A stretch of 26,421 nucleotides of DNA from JAVBUY01 sp031552735 (lineage in GTDB: Bacteria > Bacillota > Clostridia > Christensenellales > Aristaeellaceae), in contig JAVBMF010000037.1 in the NCBI GenBank assembly GCA_031552735.1, positions 1 through 26,421 of the forward strand, read 5' to 3'. The notes beneath the pieces were generated by a model, which ran no database searches, was not told where the DNA came from, and saw nothing but the letters and a program-made list of their open reading frames with translations. How positions within the stretch are numbered: position 1 is the stretch's first letter; the number at the start of each line of letters is the position of its first letter. Positions 1-7,871 of this stretch are shown here, in pieces. Made by a program: the position numbers and the translations under genes.

Positions 1-40
1 CCGAATGTTAATACATTGCGAAAGCAAGGAGGCACCCTGT

Positions 41-772
41 ATGAAGAAGGTATTGGCGGTTGTTCTGGCGGTTCTGATGTTGGTTCCCACCCTGGCGTTG
101 GCCGAGACCGTTGTGATGGGCTCGAACTGCTCCTTCCCGCCCTTTGAGTATATCGACGAAAACGGCGAACCCGCGGGCTTCGACGTGGAGATCGGCAAGC
201 TGATCGCCGCGAAGGTGGGCAAGGACTTCTACCTGGAGAACATGGACTTTGACGGCCTGCTGATGGCGCTGAACGATGGCAAGCTGGACTTCACCATCGC
301 GGGCATGACCATCACCGACGAGCGCAAAGAGCAGGTGGATTTCTCCGACAGCTATTTCAGTGCGCAGCAGGTGGTCGTGGTCAAGAAGGGCTATGAGGGC
401 ATCAAGGTCTTTGAGGATATCAAGGACAAAGCCGTGTCCGTGCAGGATGGCACCACCGGTTACCTGATGGCCACTGAAACGCTGGGCATCCCGGCAGACA
501 AAGTGGTGGGCTTCAAGGCCGCCAACGATGCCGTCGCCGAGCTGAAGCTGGGCCGCGTGGACTGCATGATCCTCGACGCCGCGCCCGCCAAGGTGTTCGT
601 CGCGCAGAATGACGATCTGGTCATCCTCGAAGGCATCGACACCCCTGCCGAGGACTACGGCATCGCGGTCAAGAAGGGCAACGCCGAGCTGCTCAAGGCG
701 GTCAATGAAGTGCTGGCCGAGATCAAGGCCGACGGCACCTATGATGATCTGATCGCGCAGTTCTTCAACTAA
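41..772 (+). CDS. Amino-acid ABC transporter substrate-binding protein (family 3)
   Basis: Extracellular solute-binding protein that captures a polar amino acid (glutamine, cystine or arginine type; the ligand cannot be told from sequence) and delivers it to the permease and ATPase encoded next. The 243-residue protein has a basic start (MKK), a hydrophobic stretch and an ALA|E type-I signal-peptidase site near residue 20. It then shows the family-3 pattern: SFPPFEY, GFDVEIGKLIA, DFTIAGMTITDERK near residues 85-100, and a C-terminal helix with KADGTYDDLI. I chose ATG 41 because AAGGAGG lies just upstream at 26-32; an in-frame ATG at 5 would put that ribosome site inside the gene. There is no lipobox cysteine, which is odd for a Gram-positive binding protein. 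It is the first gene of a three-gene transporter cluster. Confidence 0.93.
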   Translation: MKKVLAVVLAVLMLVPTLALAETVVMGSNCSFPPFEYIDENGEPAGFDVEIGKLIAAKVGKDFYLENMDFDGLLMALNDGKLDFTIAGMTITDERKEQVDFSDSYFSAQQVVVVKKGYEGIKVFEDIKDKAVSVQDGTTGYLMATETLGIPADKVVGFKAANDAVAELKLGRVDCMILDAAPAKVFVAQNDDLVILEGIDTPAEDYGIAVKKGNAELLKAVNEVLAEIKADGTYDDLIAQFFN

Positions 773-777
773 AAGCC

Positions 778-839
778 GCGCAACGATTGTTGCAATGCGC
801 AGTGAGTCTAGGGGAGAAGCGCCCTTAGACTCGCTGCGC
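778..839 (+). other. Strong intercistronic hairpin between binding protein and permease genes
   Basis: Arms 797-813 and 822-839 pair over 17 positions with one G-U wobble and a single bulged T at 825, closing an 8-nt loop. No U-tract follows, so it is not a standard intrinsic terminator. A competing small pairing (GCGCA 778-782 with TGCGC 796-800, or GCAAC 780-784 with GTTGC 789-793) overlaps the foot of the main stem. By analogy with other binding-protein operons, such a stem may stabilise the upstream mRNA and lower permease expression; that role is inference. Confidence 0.7.
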
Positions 840-859
840 GTATAAAGGTGGGGAGACAA

Positions 860-1564
860 TTGGAGCAATTTATCAAAGATTTTCAAAAGGTATTCGTAGA
901 GGGCAACCAGTACATGCGCTTTCTGAAAGGGCTGGGCGTGACGATGGAGCTGTCGCTCTACGGCGTGCTCATCGGCATTGTGTTGGGCTTGGTGCTGGCG
1001 CTGATGCGGCTGTCGAAGGTGAAGGTGCTGGGCTTTAACCCGCTGTCGGCCATCGCCGGGACATACATTGACGTAATGCGCGGCACGCCGGTGGTGGTGC
1101 AGCTGCTGATCTTTTCATTCGTCATCTTTGCCGGGGTGCGCTCCACCTCGCCAAGGCTAAAAATTCTCATCGGCGCGCTGGCCTTCGGCTGCAACTCCGC
1201 CGCGTATGTTGCGGAGATCATCCGTGGTGGCATCCTGTCGGTGGATCACGGACAGACCGAGGCTGGGCGTTCGCTGGGGCTGTCACACTGGCAGACCATG
1301 TTCAAGATCATCCTGCCGCAGGCCGCCAAGAACGTCATCCCCGCGCTGTGCAACGAGCTGATCGTGCTGGTCAAGGAGACTTCGGTGGTCGGCTACATCG
1401 GCGGCGTCGATTTGACCAAGGTGGGCGAGCAGATCCGCGCCAGCACGTTTGTGATGTTCCTGCCGCTGTTTGCCGTGGCGCTGATCTATTATCTGGTGGT
1501 CAAGCTGCTGACCTTCGGCATGCACATCGTCGAAAGGAGGCTGCGCGAAAGTGATCACCGTTAA
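860..1564 (+). CDS. Amino-acid ABC transporter permease (HisM/GlnP type)
   Basis: Inner-membrane channel subunit of the importer, working with the binding protein before it and the ATPase after it. About five hydrophobic segments are visible. The conserved cytoplasmic EAA loop that docks on the ATPase reads EAGRSLGLSHWQTMFKIILP near residues 134-153, and the family motif VMRGTPVVVQLL is present near residue 70. The start is ambiguous. GTG 848 has no ribosome site upstream and would lie within the purine-rich GGTGGGGAG. TTG 860 sits four to six bases after that sequence and gives 234 residues, so I prefer 860. The last 14 bases overlap the ATPase gene, which suggests translational coupling. 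Confidence 0.92.
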   Translation: MEQFIKDFQKVFVEGNQYMRFLKGLGVTMELSLYGVLIGIVLGLVLALMRLSKVKVLGFNPLSAIAGTYIDVMRGTPVVVQLLIFSFVIFAGVRSTSPRLKILIGALAFGCNSAAYVAEIIRGGILSVDHGQTEAGRSLGLSHWQTMFKIILPQAAKNVIPALCNELIVLVKETSVVGYIGGVDLTKVGEQIRASTFVMFLPLFAVALIYYLVVKLLTFGMHIVERRLRESDHR

Positions 1565-2273
1565 GCATCTGTGTAAAGACTTTGGCAACCTAAAGGTGCT
1601 CAAGGACGTGAGCCAGCACATCGAGGAAAAGGAAAAGGTGGTCATCATCGGGCCGTCCGGCTCGGGCAAGAGCACCTTTCTGCGCTGCCTCAATCTGCTG
1701 GAGACGCCGACCAGCGGCCAGATTCTGTTCGACGGACAGGACATCACCGCGCCGAAGGGGGACATCAACGCCGTGCGCCGCAAAATGGGCATGGTGTTCC
1801 AGCAGTTCAACCTGTTCCCGCACCGAAAGGTGATCGACAACATCACGCTGGCGCCGGTGACGCTGAAGCTCGCCGCCAAGGCAGAGGCCGAGGAGAAGGC
1901 GATGGCGCTGCTTAAGCGCGTCGGGCTGGCCGATAAGGCGACGGTCTACCCCGGGCAGCTATCCGGCGGGCAAAAGCAGCGCATTGCCATTGTGCGCGCA
2001 CTGGCGATGGAGCCGGAGGTCATGCTTTTTGACGAGCCGACGTCGGCGCTGGACCCCGAGATGGTGGGCGAGGTGCTGGACGTGATGAAGCAGCTGGCCA
2101 TCGACGGCATGACCATGGTGGTGGTGACGCATGAGATGGGCTTTGCCCGCGAGGTGGGCGACCGCGTGCTGTTCATGGACGAAGGACAAGTGATTGAAGA
2201 GGGCACGCCCGAGCAAATCTTCAGCAGTCCCAGGCAGGCACGCACGCAGGATTTCCTGCGCAAAGTGCTGTAA
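1551..2273 (+). CDS. Amino-acid ABC transporter ATP-binding protein (GlnQ type)
   Basis: Cytoplasmic ATPase that powers the amino-acid importer. The 240-residue length is typical of the GlnQ/HisP family. Walker A is GPSGSGKST at residues 34-42, the Q-loop is MVFQQFNLFPH near 83-93, the ABC signature is LSGGQKQR at 137-144, Walker B is VMLFDEP at 157-163 followed by the D-loop SALD, and the switch histidine is in VVVTHEMGFA. Translation starts at GTG 1551, ten bases after AAAGGAGG (1533-1540) and inside the 3' end of the permease gene. A strong terminator follows within 15 bases, so this is the last gene of the operon. Confidence 0.97.
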   Translation: MITVKHLCKDFGNLKVLKDVSQHIEEKEKVVIIGPSGSGKSTFLRCLNLLETPTSGQILFDGQDITAPKGDINAVRRKMGMVFQQFNLFPHRKVIDNITLAPVTLKLAAKAEAEEKAMALLKRVGLADKATVYPGQLSGGQKQRIAIVRALAMEPEVMLFDEPTSALDPEMVGEVLDVMKQLAIDGMTMVVVTHEMGFAREVGDRVLFMDEGQVIEEGTPEQIFSSPRQARTQDFLRKVL

Positions 2274-2284
2274 AAAAGAATGTT

Positions 2285-2319
2285 CGCGCCGGAAGAAAGT
2301 GCTCTTCCGGCGCGTTTTT
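2285..2319 (+). terminator. Rho-independent terminator of the ABC transporter operon
   Basis: Perfect 11-bp stem CGCGCCGGAAG (2285-2295) with CTTCCGGCGCG (2304-2314), extendable by one A-T pair. The loop is 6-8 nt and is followed by TTTTT at 2315-2319. Confidence 0.93.
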
Positions 2320-2320
2320 A

Positions 2321-2329
2321 TGGTACAAT
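2321..2329 (+). promoter_or_regulatory. Extended -10 promoter for the SH3b protein gene
   Basis: TGG plus TACAAT gives an extended -10 element directly after the upstream terminator and about 31 bases before the ATG. The matching -35 position falls inside the terminator stem and shows no good hexamer, so activity would depend on the extended -10. Confidence 0.5.
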
Positions 2330-2360
2330 AGCAATATATTGGAAAACGGGGGCGCGAAAG

Positions 2361-4166
2361 ATGAAACGGATAACTTGTGCGATGCTGGCGGTGGCTTTGC
2401 TGGTGGGCATGTGCGCGGCGATGCCCGCGCAGGCGGCGAACCCAGCCGTCGCGGTGGTCTATAATCCCAACCCCGCCGATCGCCTGAACCTGCGCGAGGG
2501 CCCCAGCGCGAAGGCGGCGGTGATCGCCAAGTACTACACCGGCGTCACGATGCTGGTCTACAGTGGGCCGAGCGAGTGGATCGAGGTGCAGATCGGCGCG
2601 ACGCGCGGCTATGTGCAGGAGGAGTACACATCGCAGTGCGGCATCCTCAGCAGCATCGACTACGGTGTGCTCAGCAGCATCGGCCGCGCCATGCCGACCG
2701 GGTATCTGTATGCGGCGAATGGCGGGAACATCAACCTGCGCGAGGCGCCCAATGCCAACAGCACGGTGGCTGTGAAATATCCGAGTGGCACGCCGCTGCT
2801 CATCGGCGGCGTATCCAGCGACGGCAAGTGGTATCATATCACCACAAAGGGCGATAGCTGGATGGAGGGCTATGTGCAGGCACAGTTTGTGAGCACCGAC
2901 GCGCCCGTCCGCCCGGTCGGCCCGACCGCCAAACCGCAACCCGGCGCGAACGCGGTGGTCGTTGTGAATAATCCCAACCCCGTCGATCGTCTGAACCTGC
3001 GCGACGCCCCGAACGATAAGGCGACGATCATCACCAAGTACTATACCGGCGCGCTGCTGATGGTGCATGGCTGGGTCGGAAACGATTGGCTCGAAGTGCA
3101 AAACGGCACAACGCATGGCTATGTGCAGGCCAAATATGTGCTGTTTTGCGGGGATATGAGCGGCCTAGATATGAGCACGATCAACCGCGCAGGCAGCGCC
3201 ATGCCCACCGGGTACATCTATGCCGCCAACGGTGGCAACGTGAATCTGCGCGAGATGCCCAATGCCAACAGCGCAGTGCTGTCGAAATACCCGAGCGGGA
3301 CGCAACTGATTATTGGCGGCGTCAGCGGCGACGGCAAGTGGTATCATGTTACCGCGCAGGGCAGCAGTTGGATGGAGGGATACATTCAGGCACAGTATGT
3401 GAGCACCGATGCGCCCATCCGCCCGGTCGGCTCGACCGCCAAGCCCCAGCCGGTGAACACCGGCAAGTGGGCGGTTGTCAACTGCTCCTCGCTAGCCGAA
3501 ACGCTGACGTTGCGCGAGCGCGCCAGCACGGCCGCCGCCTCGCGGGGCGAGTATTACAACGGCGCGACGGTGGAAGTGCTGAGCACCACCGGCGACTGGT
3601 GCAGCGTGCGTGTGGGCAACAAGACCGGCTATATGGCGCGCCGACTGCTGCGCATGGATAGCGAGACGCCGGAGCAGATCACGTTTGCAGGCGCGCATAC
3701 CGATACGTACTTGTCCGGCGCGACGAAATTCGAGCTCAAGCAATGGCCGTCGCGCTCGGCGTCCAACGTCAAAACCTACAATAATAACGGCGCGACCATG
3801 GATGTGCTTGGCCGCGCGGGCTGCTGGTACTACATACGCATGCGCGATGACGGAAAGACCGGCTATATGCTGTCGCAGAATCTGCGGGTCTACGCGGCGC
3901 CGACAGGGAGCAAGCGATACGGCATCGTGAGCAACCCCAATGAACAGGAGCGGCTGAACCTGCGCGATAAACCCGGCGAGAGCGGCAGGGTGCTGGATAA
4001 GTTTTTCAACGGCACGCAGGTGGAGATTCTGGACTTTGACCAGGTGTATGTCGAGAACTGGCGGGTAGCCAACGGATGGTACAAGGTGCGCGTGAATGGC
4101 CTGACTGGGTATATGCAGATGCAGTATGTCCAGCCGGTGATGGTTGGCAACGGCACGCCGGGGTAA
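2361..4166 (+). CDS. Secreted multi-SH3b-domain protein
   Basis: A 601-residue exported protein made almost only of bacterial SH3 (SH3b) domains, a fold used to bind peptidoglycan or other wall polymers. A type-I signal peptide (MKR start, hydrophobic core, AQA|A near residue 26) has no lipobox. I count about seven SH3b units, near residues 30-92, 113-178, 197-262, 284-348, 370-430, 447-512 and 520-595. Each has the LNLRE/NLRD strand, a central hydrophobic strand and a terminal GY(V/M)Q-type strand. Units 1+2 and 3+4 are an internal duplication of about 170 residues. No catalytic domain is visible, so it is more likely a wall-binding or adhesion/scaffold protein than an enzyme. ATG 2361 is chosen because the open frame upstream runs through a terminator; the ribosome site (GGGGG, 2348-2352) is weak. 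It appears monocistronic. Confidence 0.88.
   Translation: MKRITCAMLAVALLVGMCAAMPAQAANPAVAVVYNPNPADRLNLREGPSAKAAVIAKYYTGVTMLVYSGPSEWIEVQIGATRGYVQEEYTSQCGILSSIDYGVLSSIGRAMPTGYLYAANGGNINLREAPNANSTVAVKYPSGTPLLIGGVSSDGKWYHITTKGDSWMEGYVQAQFVSTDAPVRPVGPTAKPQPGANAVVVVNNPNPVDRLNLRDAPNDKATIITKYYTGALLMVHGWVGNDWLEVQNGTTHGYVQAKYVLFCGDMSGLDMSTINRAGSAMPTGYIYAANGGNVNLREMPNANSAVLSKYPSGTQLIIGGVSGDGKWYHVTAQGSSWMEGYIQAQYVSTDAPIRPVGSTAKPQPVNTGKWAVVNCSSLAETLTLRERASTAAASRGEYYNGATVEVLSTTGDWCSVRVGNKTGYMARRLLRMDSETPEQITFAGAHTDTYLSGATKFELKQWPSRSASNVKTYNNNGATMDVLGRAGCWYYIRMRDDGKTGYMLSQNLRVYAAPTGSKRYGIVSNPNEQERLNLRDKPGESGRVLDKFFNGTQVEILDFDQVYVENWRVANGWYKVRVNGLTGYMQMQYVQPVMVGNGTPG
2452..3460 (+). repeat. Internal tandem duplication of about 510 bp in the SH3b gene
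   Basis: Two consecutive copies, about 2452-2955 and 2959-3460, align at an offset of 507-510 bp. Anchors include AATCCCAACCCCG (2463 and 2970) and CACAGTNTGTGAGCACCGA (2881 and 3391). Each copy encodes a pair of SH3b units. Differences are mostly at third codon positions, so the duplication is not very recent. Confidence 0.85.
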
Positions 4167-4171
4167 CTTTC

Positions 4172-4384
4172 GGCCGTCGAAAAAGGCTCCCTCGCGGTGT
4201 CGGCGTTGCGCCTGTCTCGCCTCAATTCGCCATAGTCGCTTGCTGAGTAAGCTCGTTGGCTCATTGGGCTTTCACGCCGTCTTTTTGGCCCGCTGGGCCG
4301 ACGGTGCTCCGCTCAGCGTATTGTCCCATACGCCTCCATCGGACAGGCTTGCGCCTCCTAACGATAGAGCCTTTTTGGACGACC
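4172..4384. repeat. Palindromic element 1 with 18-bp terminal inverted repeats
   Basis: This fills the gap between the SH3b gene and the ylbJ-like gene. The left end GGCCGTCGAAAAAGGCTC (4172-4189) matches the reverse complement of the right end (4367-4384) at 16 of 18 positions. Nested complementary segments lie inside (for example GCCTGTC near 4209 with GACAGGC near 4342, and GGCCC-GCT-GGGCC near 4290), so the transcript would fold into a long branched hairpin. No protein is convincing in it. The ends resemble those of the element at 9864-9984. Confidence 0.7.
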
Positions 4385-4402
4385 TGGCTTTGTGACCACG
4401 CG

Positions 4403-4435
4403 GCGCTCTCATCGCTTGATGAGGGCGCTTTTTTT
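4403..4435 (+). terminator. Rho-independent terminator for the SH3b gene, inside the ylbJ 3' end
   Basis: Stem GCGCTCTCATC (4403-4413) with GATGAGGGCGC (4418-4428), one wobble pair and a 4-nt loop, followed by seven T on the plus strand. Nearly all of it lies within the last codons of the opposing ylbJ-like gene, where the T-tract reads as lysine codons. Confidence 0.85.
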
Positions 4436-5449
4436 GTGCATCAACATCAGCGCCAGCAGCGCAACCGGCGCGGCATACGCCCATGCCGACGGCGCGGCAG
4501 GCAATGCGGGCAGCAGCGGCGCGAACGCCTGCGCGCCGGGCAGCGGCGGCGCGAGCAGCCATGCCAGCACAGCGGCAATCCCGGCGTGCAGCAGCCGGGC
4601 GCTCAGCAGCACACTGGCGCGCACGCCTAGCGGTGCGAGGAAGGCGGCGTTTTGCGCCAGGATGGATAGCCCGCCGAAGGATACGGCGGCGGACACCAGC
4701 GCCAGCAATGCGCGCGGGGACAGCGGCAGCGCAATCAGCGCCGCCGAGCCGCCGGCCATCTCCAGCAGCGCGTGTGCTCCGGCGGCAACGCCCGGCGGCA
4801 TGCCCGGCCACGCGCAGGAAAGCAGCCGCGCCGCCACCGTGGCCAGCACGATGCAGCCACCCACCGTCAGCATGGCCTGCGCCGCGCCCGACACCGCGTC
4901 GCCCACCGACAGGTTGCCCGGCGCGCGCGTCGGGCGCACAATGCGCGGCATGGGCAGGGTATCCGAGCGGAGGCAGCGCGCAAAAGCCAACCCGGCCACC
5001 AGCGCGCCGATCAGGTGCGCCGCCACCAGCCGGACGCCCGCGCCGGGCCAGCGCATCCACATCGGCAGTGTGCCCAGCAGAAACATCGGGCTGACCGTGC
5101 CGGTTAGGCAGGCCAGACGCTCGGCCTCGGCGCGCGTGAACGCGCCTTGCCCGTGCCGCAGCGCGATCAGCCGTGCGCCTGCCGGTGAGCCGCCGAGAAA
5201 AGCAAGCAGCGCCACCGGCACCGCCTCGCCCGGGCAGCACAGCAGCGCGCGCGACAGGCGATCCAGCGGCGTGCCCAGCCGCGACAGCGCGCCGGTCGCC
5301 GACAGCAGTTGACAGCACACCAGATAGGGCAGCAGCGCAGGCAGCACCGCTTGTGCCCACAACAGAAGACCTTGCCGCGCCGCGTCCATCGTGGCGGCGG
5401 GAAAGGCCAGCATGAGGATCAACGAAAAACCGCATACCGCCGCGACCAT
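4409..5449 (-). CDS. ylbJ: YlbJ-type sporulation integral membrane protein
   Basis: A polytopic membrane protein of 346 residues, almost entirely hydrophobic helices, with the look of the YlbJ/SpmA-SpmB group (nucleoside-recognition 'Gate' domains). Family-like segments are LLLWAQAVLPALLPYLV near residue 30, the FLGGSPAGARL region near residue 85, and LTGTVSPMFLLGTLP near residue 115. In Bacillus, ylbJ is a sporulation gene; the transported or sensed molecule is not known to me. Placement beside tmcAL (ylbM) repeats the Bacillus ylb order. The start is set at ATG 5449, seven bases after CGGAGG; ATG 5455 lies directly against that site. It is 40 bp downstream of tmcAL and probably co-transcribed with it. 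Confidence 0.8.
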   Translation of the reverse strand: MVAAVCGFSLILMLAFPAATMDAARQGLLLWAQAVLPALLPYLVCCQLLSATGALSRLGTPLDRLSRALLCCPGEAVPVALLAFLGGSPAGARLIALRHGQGAFTRAEAERLACLTGTVSPMFLLGTLPMWMRWPGAGVRLVAAHLIGALVAGLAFARCLRSDTLPMPRIVRPTRAPGNLSVGDAVSGAAQAMLTVGGCIVLATVAARLLSCAWPGMPPGVAAGAHALLEMAGGSAALIALPLSPRALLALVSAAVSFGGLSILAQNAAFLAPLGVRASVLLSARLLHAGIAAVLAWLLAPPLPGAQAFAPLLPALPAAPSAWAYAAPVALLALMLMHKKSALIKR

Positions 5450-5489
5450 GCGCATCCCTCCGGGGGAATATACGCGGCGGGGAGGCGGG

Positions 5490-6686
5490 CTATTCCACGA
5501 TCACCGGTGAGGTCGTATAGTCCAGTCCGGCGGCGCGCCAAGCGGGGTTCGCGCAACCCAGCGCCCACAGGTCTGTGGCGGCTAGGTCGAGCGCAAAGGC
5601 GGGATCGGCTTTGACGCGCGGGTCAACCGCGCGGGTGATGATGGGGATGTCCGCATGATCTTGCCAACGGCGCAGCAGCGGCGCGGCATCGCGCCGAAAA
5701 CCCAGCACGCGCGCGTACGTGGGCAGGGGATGCGTGTCGGCCAGCGCCTGCGGTATGTTCAGCAGCGCGGCACATGCGATGCGCGACAGCCGCGCATGGG
5801 TGTAACGCTTGCTTTTTACGCGCGCCAGCAGGTCCTCACGCGAGCCCGCCTTGCGCGCGGCTTCGGCAAAGCGGTGCTCCAGCCCCTCGGTCACGTCGCA
5901 CAGCGCGGCGATTGCATCGGGTGGCATCGCGCGCAGTTTAGCGATTAGAACGGTATCCAGCGCGCCGGGGTTGTGCAGGCGTCCAGCGTCGCGGGTTTCA
6001 CGCAGCAGCGTGTAGGCGGTTTCGGGCATTGCTTCGGCCAGCGCGTCCCACTGCCCGGCGGATATCGCGGCGCGGATGGCGGTGGCCGAGGCCAGCGGTG
6101 TAAGCCGCGCATCGTGATAGCCGCTGCCAGCACGAGCGATGGCGATTGGCTGCATGGGCGCGCGCAGCGCGGTGAGTGCCTGCAAGTACGAGATCGCCAA
6201 CGCATTGTTGGGTTGGGCAATGTCCAGCGCGCCGGAGAGCGGCTCGCCCAGCGCTATCGCGCGCGCGCGCGGATGTGACAGCCCCCGCGCCAGCCCTTCG
6301 CGCAAGAGGACACGCTGCGCGTCGTCCTCCAGCGCGAGGCGGTCGGCGGCATCGCACAGCGCGGACAGGTCGGCCTGCTCCGCGCCGAAGGCCAGCGTGT
6401 CGCAGCCCAGTGCGGCCAGCAGCGCCACGCCGCCGATCGCGAACCGCTGCGCGGGGCGCACGGCAAACAGCGTCGGCAACTGCACCACCACATCGGCGCC
6501 GCCCATCAGCGCCATCTTCGCGCGCGTCCACGCGTCGGCGATGGCCGGATCGCCGCGTTGGGTGAAGTGCCCGCTCATCACGCACACCACAACCTCCGCG
6601 CCGGATAGCCGTCGTGCCTCACGCAGGTGCAGCGCATGTCCGCTGTGGAAAGGGTTGTATTCACAAATGACGCCACAAATGCGCAT
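5490..6686 (-). CDS. tmcAL: tRNA(Met) cytidine acetate ligase TmcAL (YlbM)
   Basis: Cytoplasmic enzyme that uses acetate and ATP to N4-acetylate the wobble cytidine of elongator tRNA-Met. The nucleotidyltransferase signature is at the N-terminus: GVICEYNPFHSGH (residues 5-17), where H14 and H17 form the HxGH motif. VMSGHFTQRGDPAI follows near residues 37-50. The 398-residue length fits the family (about 400). ATG 6686 follows GAGGAGG by eight bases; upstream in-frame ATGs at 6701 and 6737 would overlap or precede that site. It is divergent from pta. The enzyme's substrate, acetate, is also the substrate or product of the neighbouring ackA pathway, but I would not read more than coincidence into that. 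Confidence 0.93.
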   Translation of the reverse strand: MRICGVICEYNPFHSGHALHLREARRLSGAEVVVCVMSGHFTQRGDPAIADAWTRAKMALMGGADVVVQLPTLFAVRPAQRFAIGGVALLAALGCDTLAFGAEQADLSALCDAADRLALEDDAQRVLLREGLARGLSHPRARAIALGEPLSGALDIAQPNNALAISYLQALTALRAPMQPIAIARAGSGYHDARLTPLASATAIRAAISAGQWDALAEAMPETAYTLLRETRDAGRLHNPGALDTVLIAKLRAMPPDAIAALCDVTEGLEHRFAEAARKAGSREDLLARVKSKRYTHARLSRIACAALLNIPQALADTHPLPTYARVLGFRRDAAPLLRRWQDHADIPIITRAVDPRVKADPAFALDLAATDLWALGCANPAWRAAGLDYTTSPVIVE

Positions 6687-6730
6687 GCGCGGCCTCCTCA
6701 TACAGATTTGCAGGAAAAGCGTTTTTTCAC

Positions 6731-6759
6731 TTTCCAAACGTTAAAAATTCTTGTATAAT
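6731..6759 (+). promoter_or_regulatory. Sigma-A-type promoter for pta-ackA
   Basis: -10 TATAAT at 6754-6759 and -35 TTTCCA (4 of 6 to consensus) at 6731-6736, with 17-bp spacing, in the AT-rich divergent region between tmcAL and pta. A tandem TGTATAA repeat overlaps the -10. Confidence 0.75.
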
Positions 6760-6821
6760 GTATAAGTTAAAATTTTTACAATCTTGCACGCTTAGTGTAA
6801 CACGTCAAGGAGGATTTGCAA

Positions 6822-7820
6822 ATGGGTGTGATGGATCAAATCAAGGCCAAGGCGATGGCGAACAAGAAGCGCGTCGTGCTGCCCGAGGGCACCGAGGAGC
6901 GCACCATCCAGGCTGCCGCGCAAGTGGTCGCGCAGGGCATTGCCGAGGTCATTCTGGTCGGCGACGCGCAGGCCATCGCCGCCAAGGCAGCCGAGCTCAA
7001 GGTCTCGCTGGATGGCGTGGTCATCGCGGACCCTGCGACCAGCGACAAGACCGCTGGCTATATCCAGACCCTGTTTGATCTGCGCAAGGAAAAGGGCATG
7101 ACGCCCGAGGACGCCAAGAAGCTGATCACCACCAACACCCTGTATTTTGGCACGATGATGCTCAAGACCGGCGATGCCGACGGCATGGTGGCTGGCGCCA
7201 TCAACACCACCGGCGACGTGCTGCGTCCCGCGCTGCAAATCGTCAAGACCGCGCCGGGCATCAAGGTGGTGTCCTCCTGCTTCATTATGGAGTGCCCGAA
7301 CAAGCAGTATGGTCAGGACGGCGTGCTGGTGTTCGCGGATTGCGCCGTCATCCCCAACCCCACCGCCGAGGAGCTGGCCGCCATCGCGATTTCCTCCGCT
7401 GCCACCGGCAAGGCGCTGGTCGGCATGGACCCGAAGGTTGCGATGCTATCGTTCTCGACCAAGGGCTCGGCCAAGCACGAGCTGGTGGACAAGGTGCAGC
7501 AGGCCACCCAAATCGCGCAGGCCAGCGCGCCGCAGCTTTCCATCGACGGCGAGTTGCAGGCGGACGCGGCGCTGGTCGCCTCGGTGGGCAAACTGAAGAG
7601 CCCGGGCAGCAAAGTGGCCGGTGAGGCCAATGTGCTGGTGTTCCCCGACCTGCAGGCGGGCAACATCGGCTACAAGCTGGTGCAGCGCCTGGCGGGCGCG
7701 GAGGCCGTCGGCCCGATCATTCAGGGGCTGGCCAAGCCGGTCAACGACCTGTCGCGCGGCTGCTCGGTGGACGACATTGTGTCGGTGGTCGCCATCGCCG
7801 CCGTGCAGGCGCAGGGCTGA
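6822..7820 (+). CDS. pta: Phosphate acetyltransferase
   Basis: Converts acetyl-CoA and phosphate to acetyl phosphate in the cytoplasm, the first step of acetate formation. The 332-residue protein is a stand-alone PTA/PTB-family enzyme without the N-terminal DRTGG extension of the long forms. Typical segments are RVVLPEGTEERTIQAA near residue 17, NTLYFGTMMLKTGDADGMVAGA near 105-127, MLSFSTKGSAKHELVDKV near 207, and GEANVLVFPDLQAGNIGYKLVQRLAGAEAVGPI near the C-terminus. ATG 6822 lies eight bases after AAGGAGG. ackA follows after 51 bp, so the two form the classical acetate pathway operon. Confidence 0.96.
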   Translation: MGVMDQIKAKAMANKKRVVLPEGTEERTIQAAAQVVAQGIAEVILVGDAQAIAAKAAELKVSLDGVVIADPATSDKTAGYIQTLFDLRKEKGMTPEDAKKLITTNTLYFGTMMLKTGDADGMVAGAINTTGDVLRPALQIVKTAPGIKVVSSCFIMECPNKQYGQDGVLVFADCAVIPNPTAEELAAIAISSAATGKALVGMDPKVAMLSFSTKGSAKHELVDKVQQATQIAQASAPQLSIDGELQADAALVASVGKLKSPGSKVAGEANVLVFPDLQAGNIGYKLVQRLAGAEAVGPIIQGLAKPVNDLSRGCSVDDIVSVVAIAAVQAQG

Positions 7821-7871
7821 CACAGCATTATTCCAGCAAAATAAACTGCGAAACGCAGAAGGAGTAGTATC

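Noticed and set aside
4272..5435. Long minus-strand frame overlapping the ylbJ-like gene in another frame.
   Set aside because: Its protein is Ala/Arg/Gly-rich with no membrane or domain pattern, whereas the chosen frame gives a clean membrane protein with a ribosome site.
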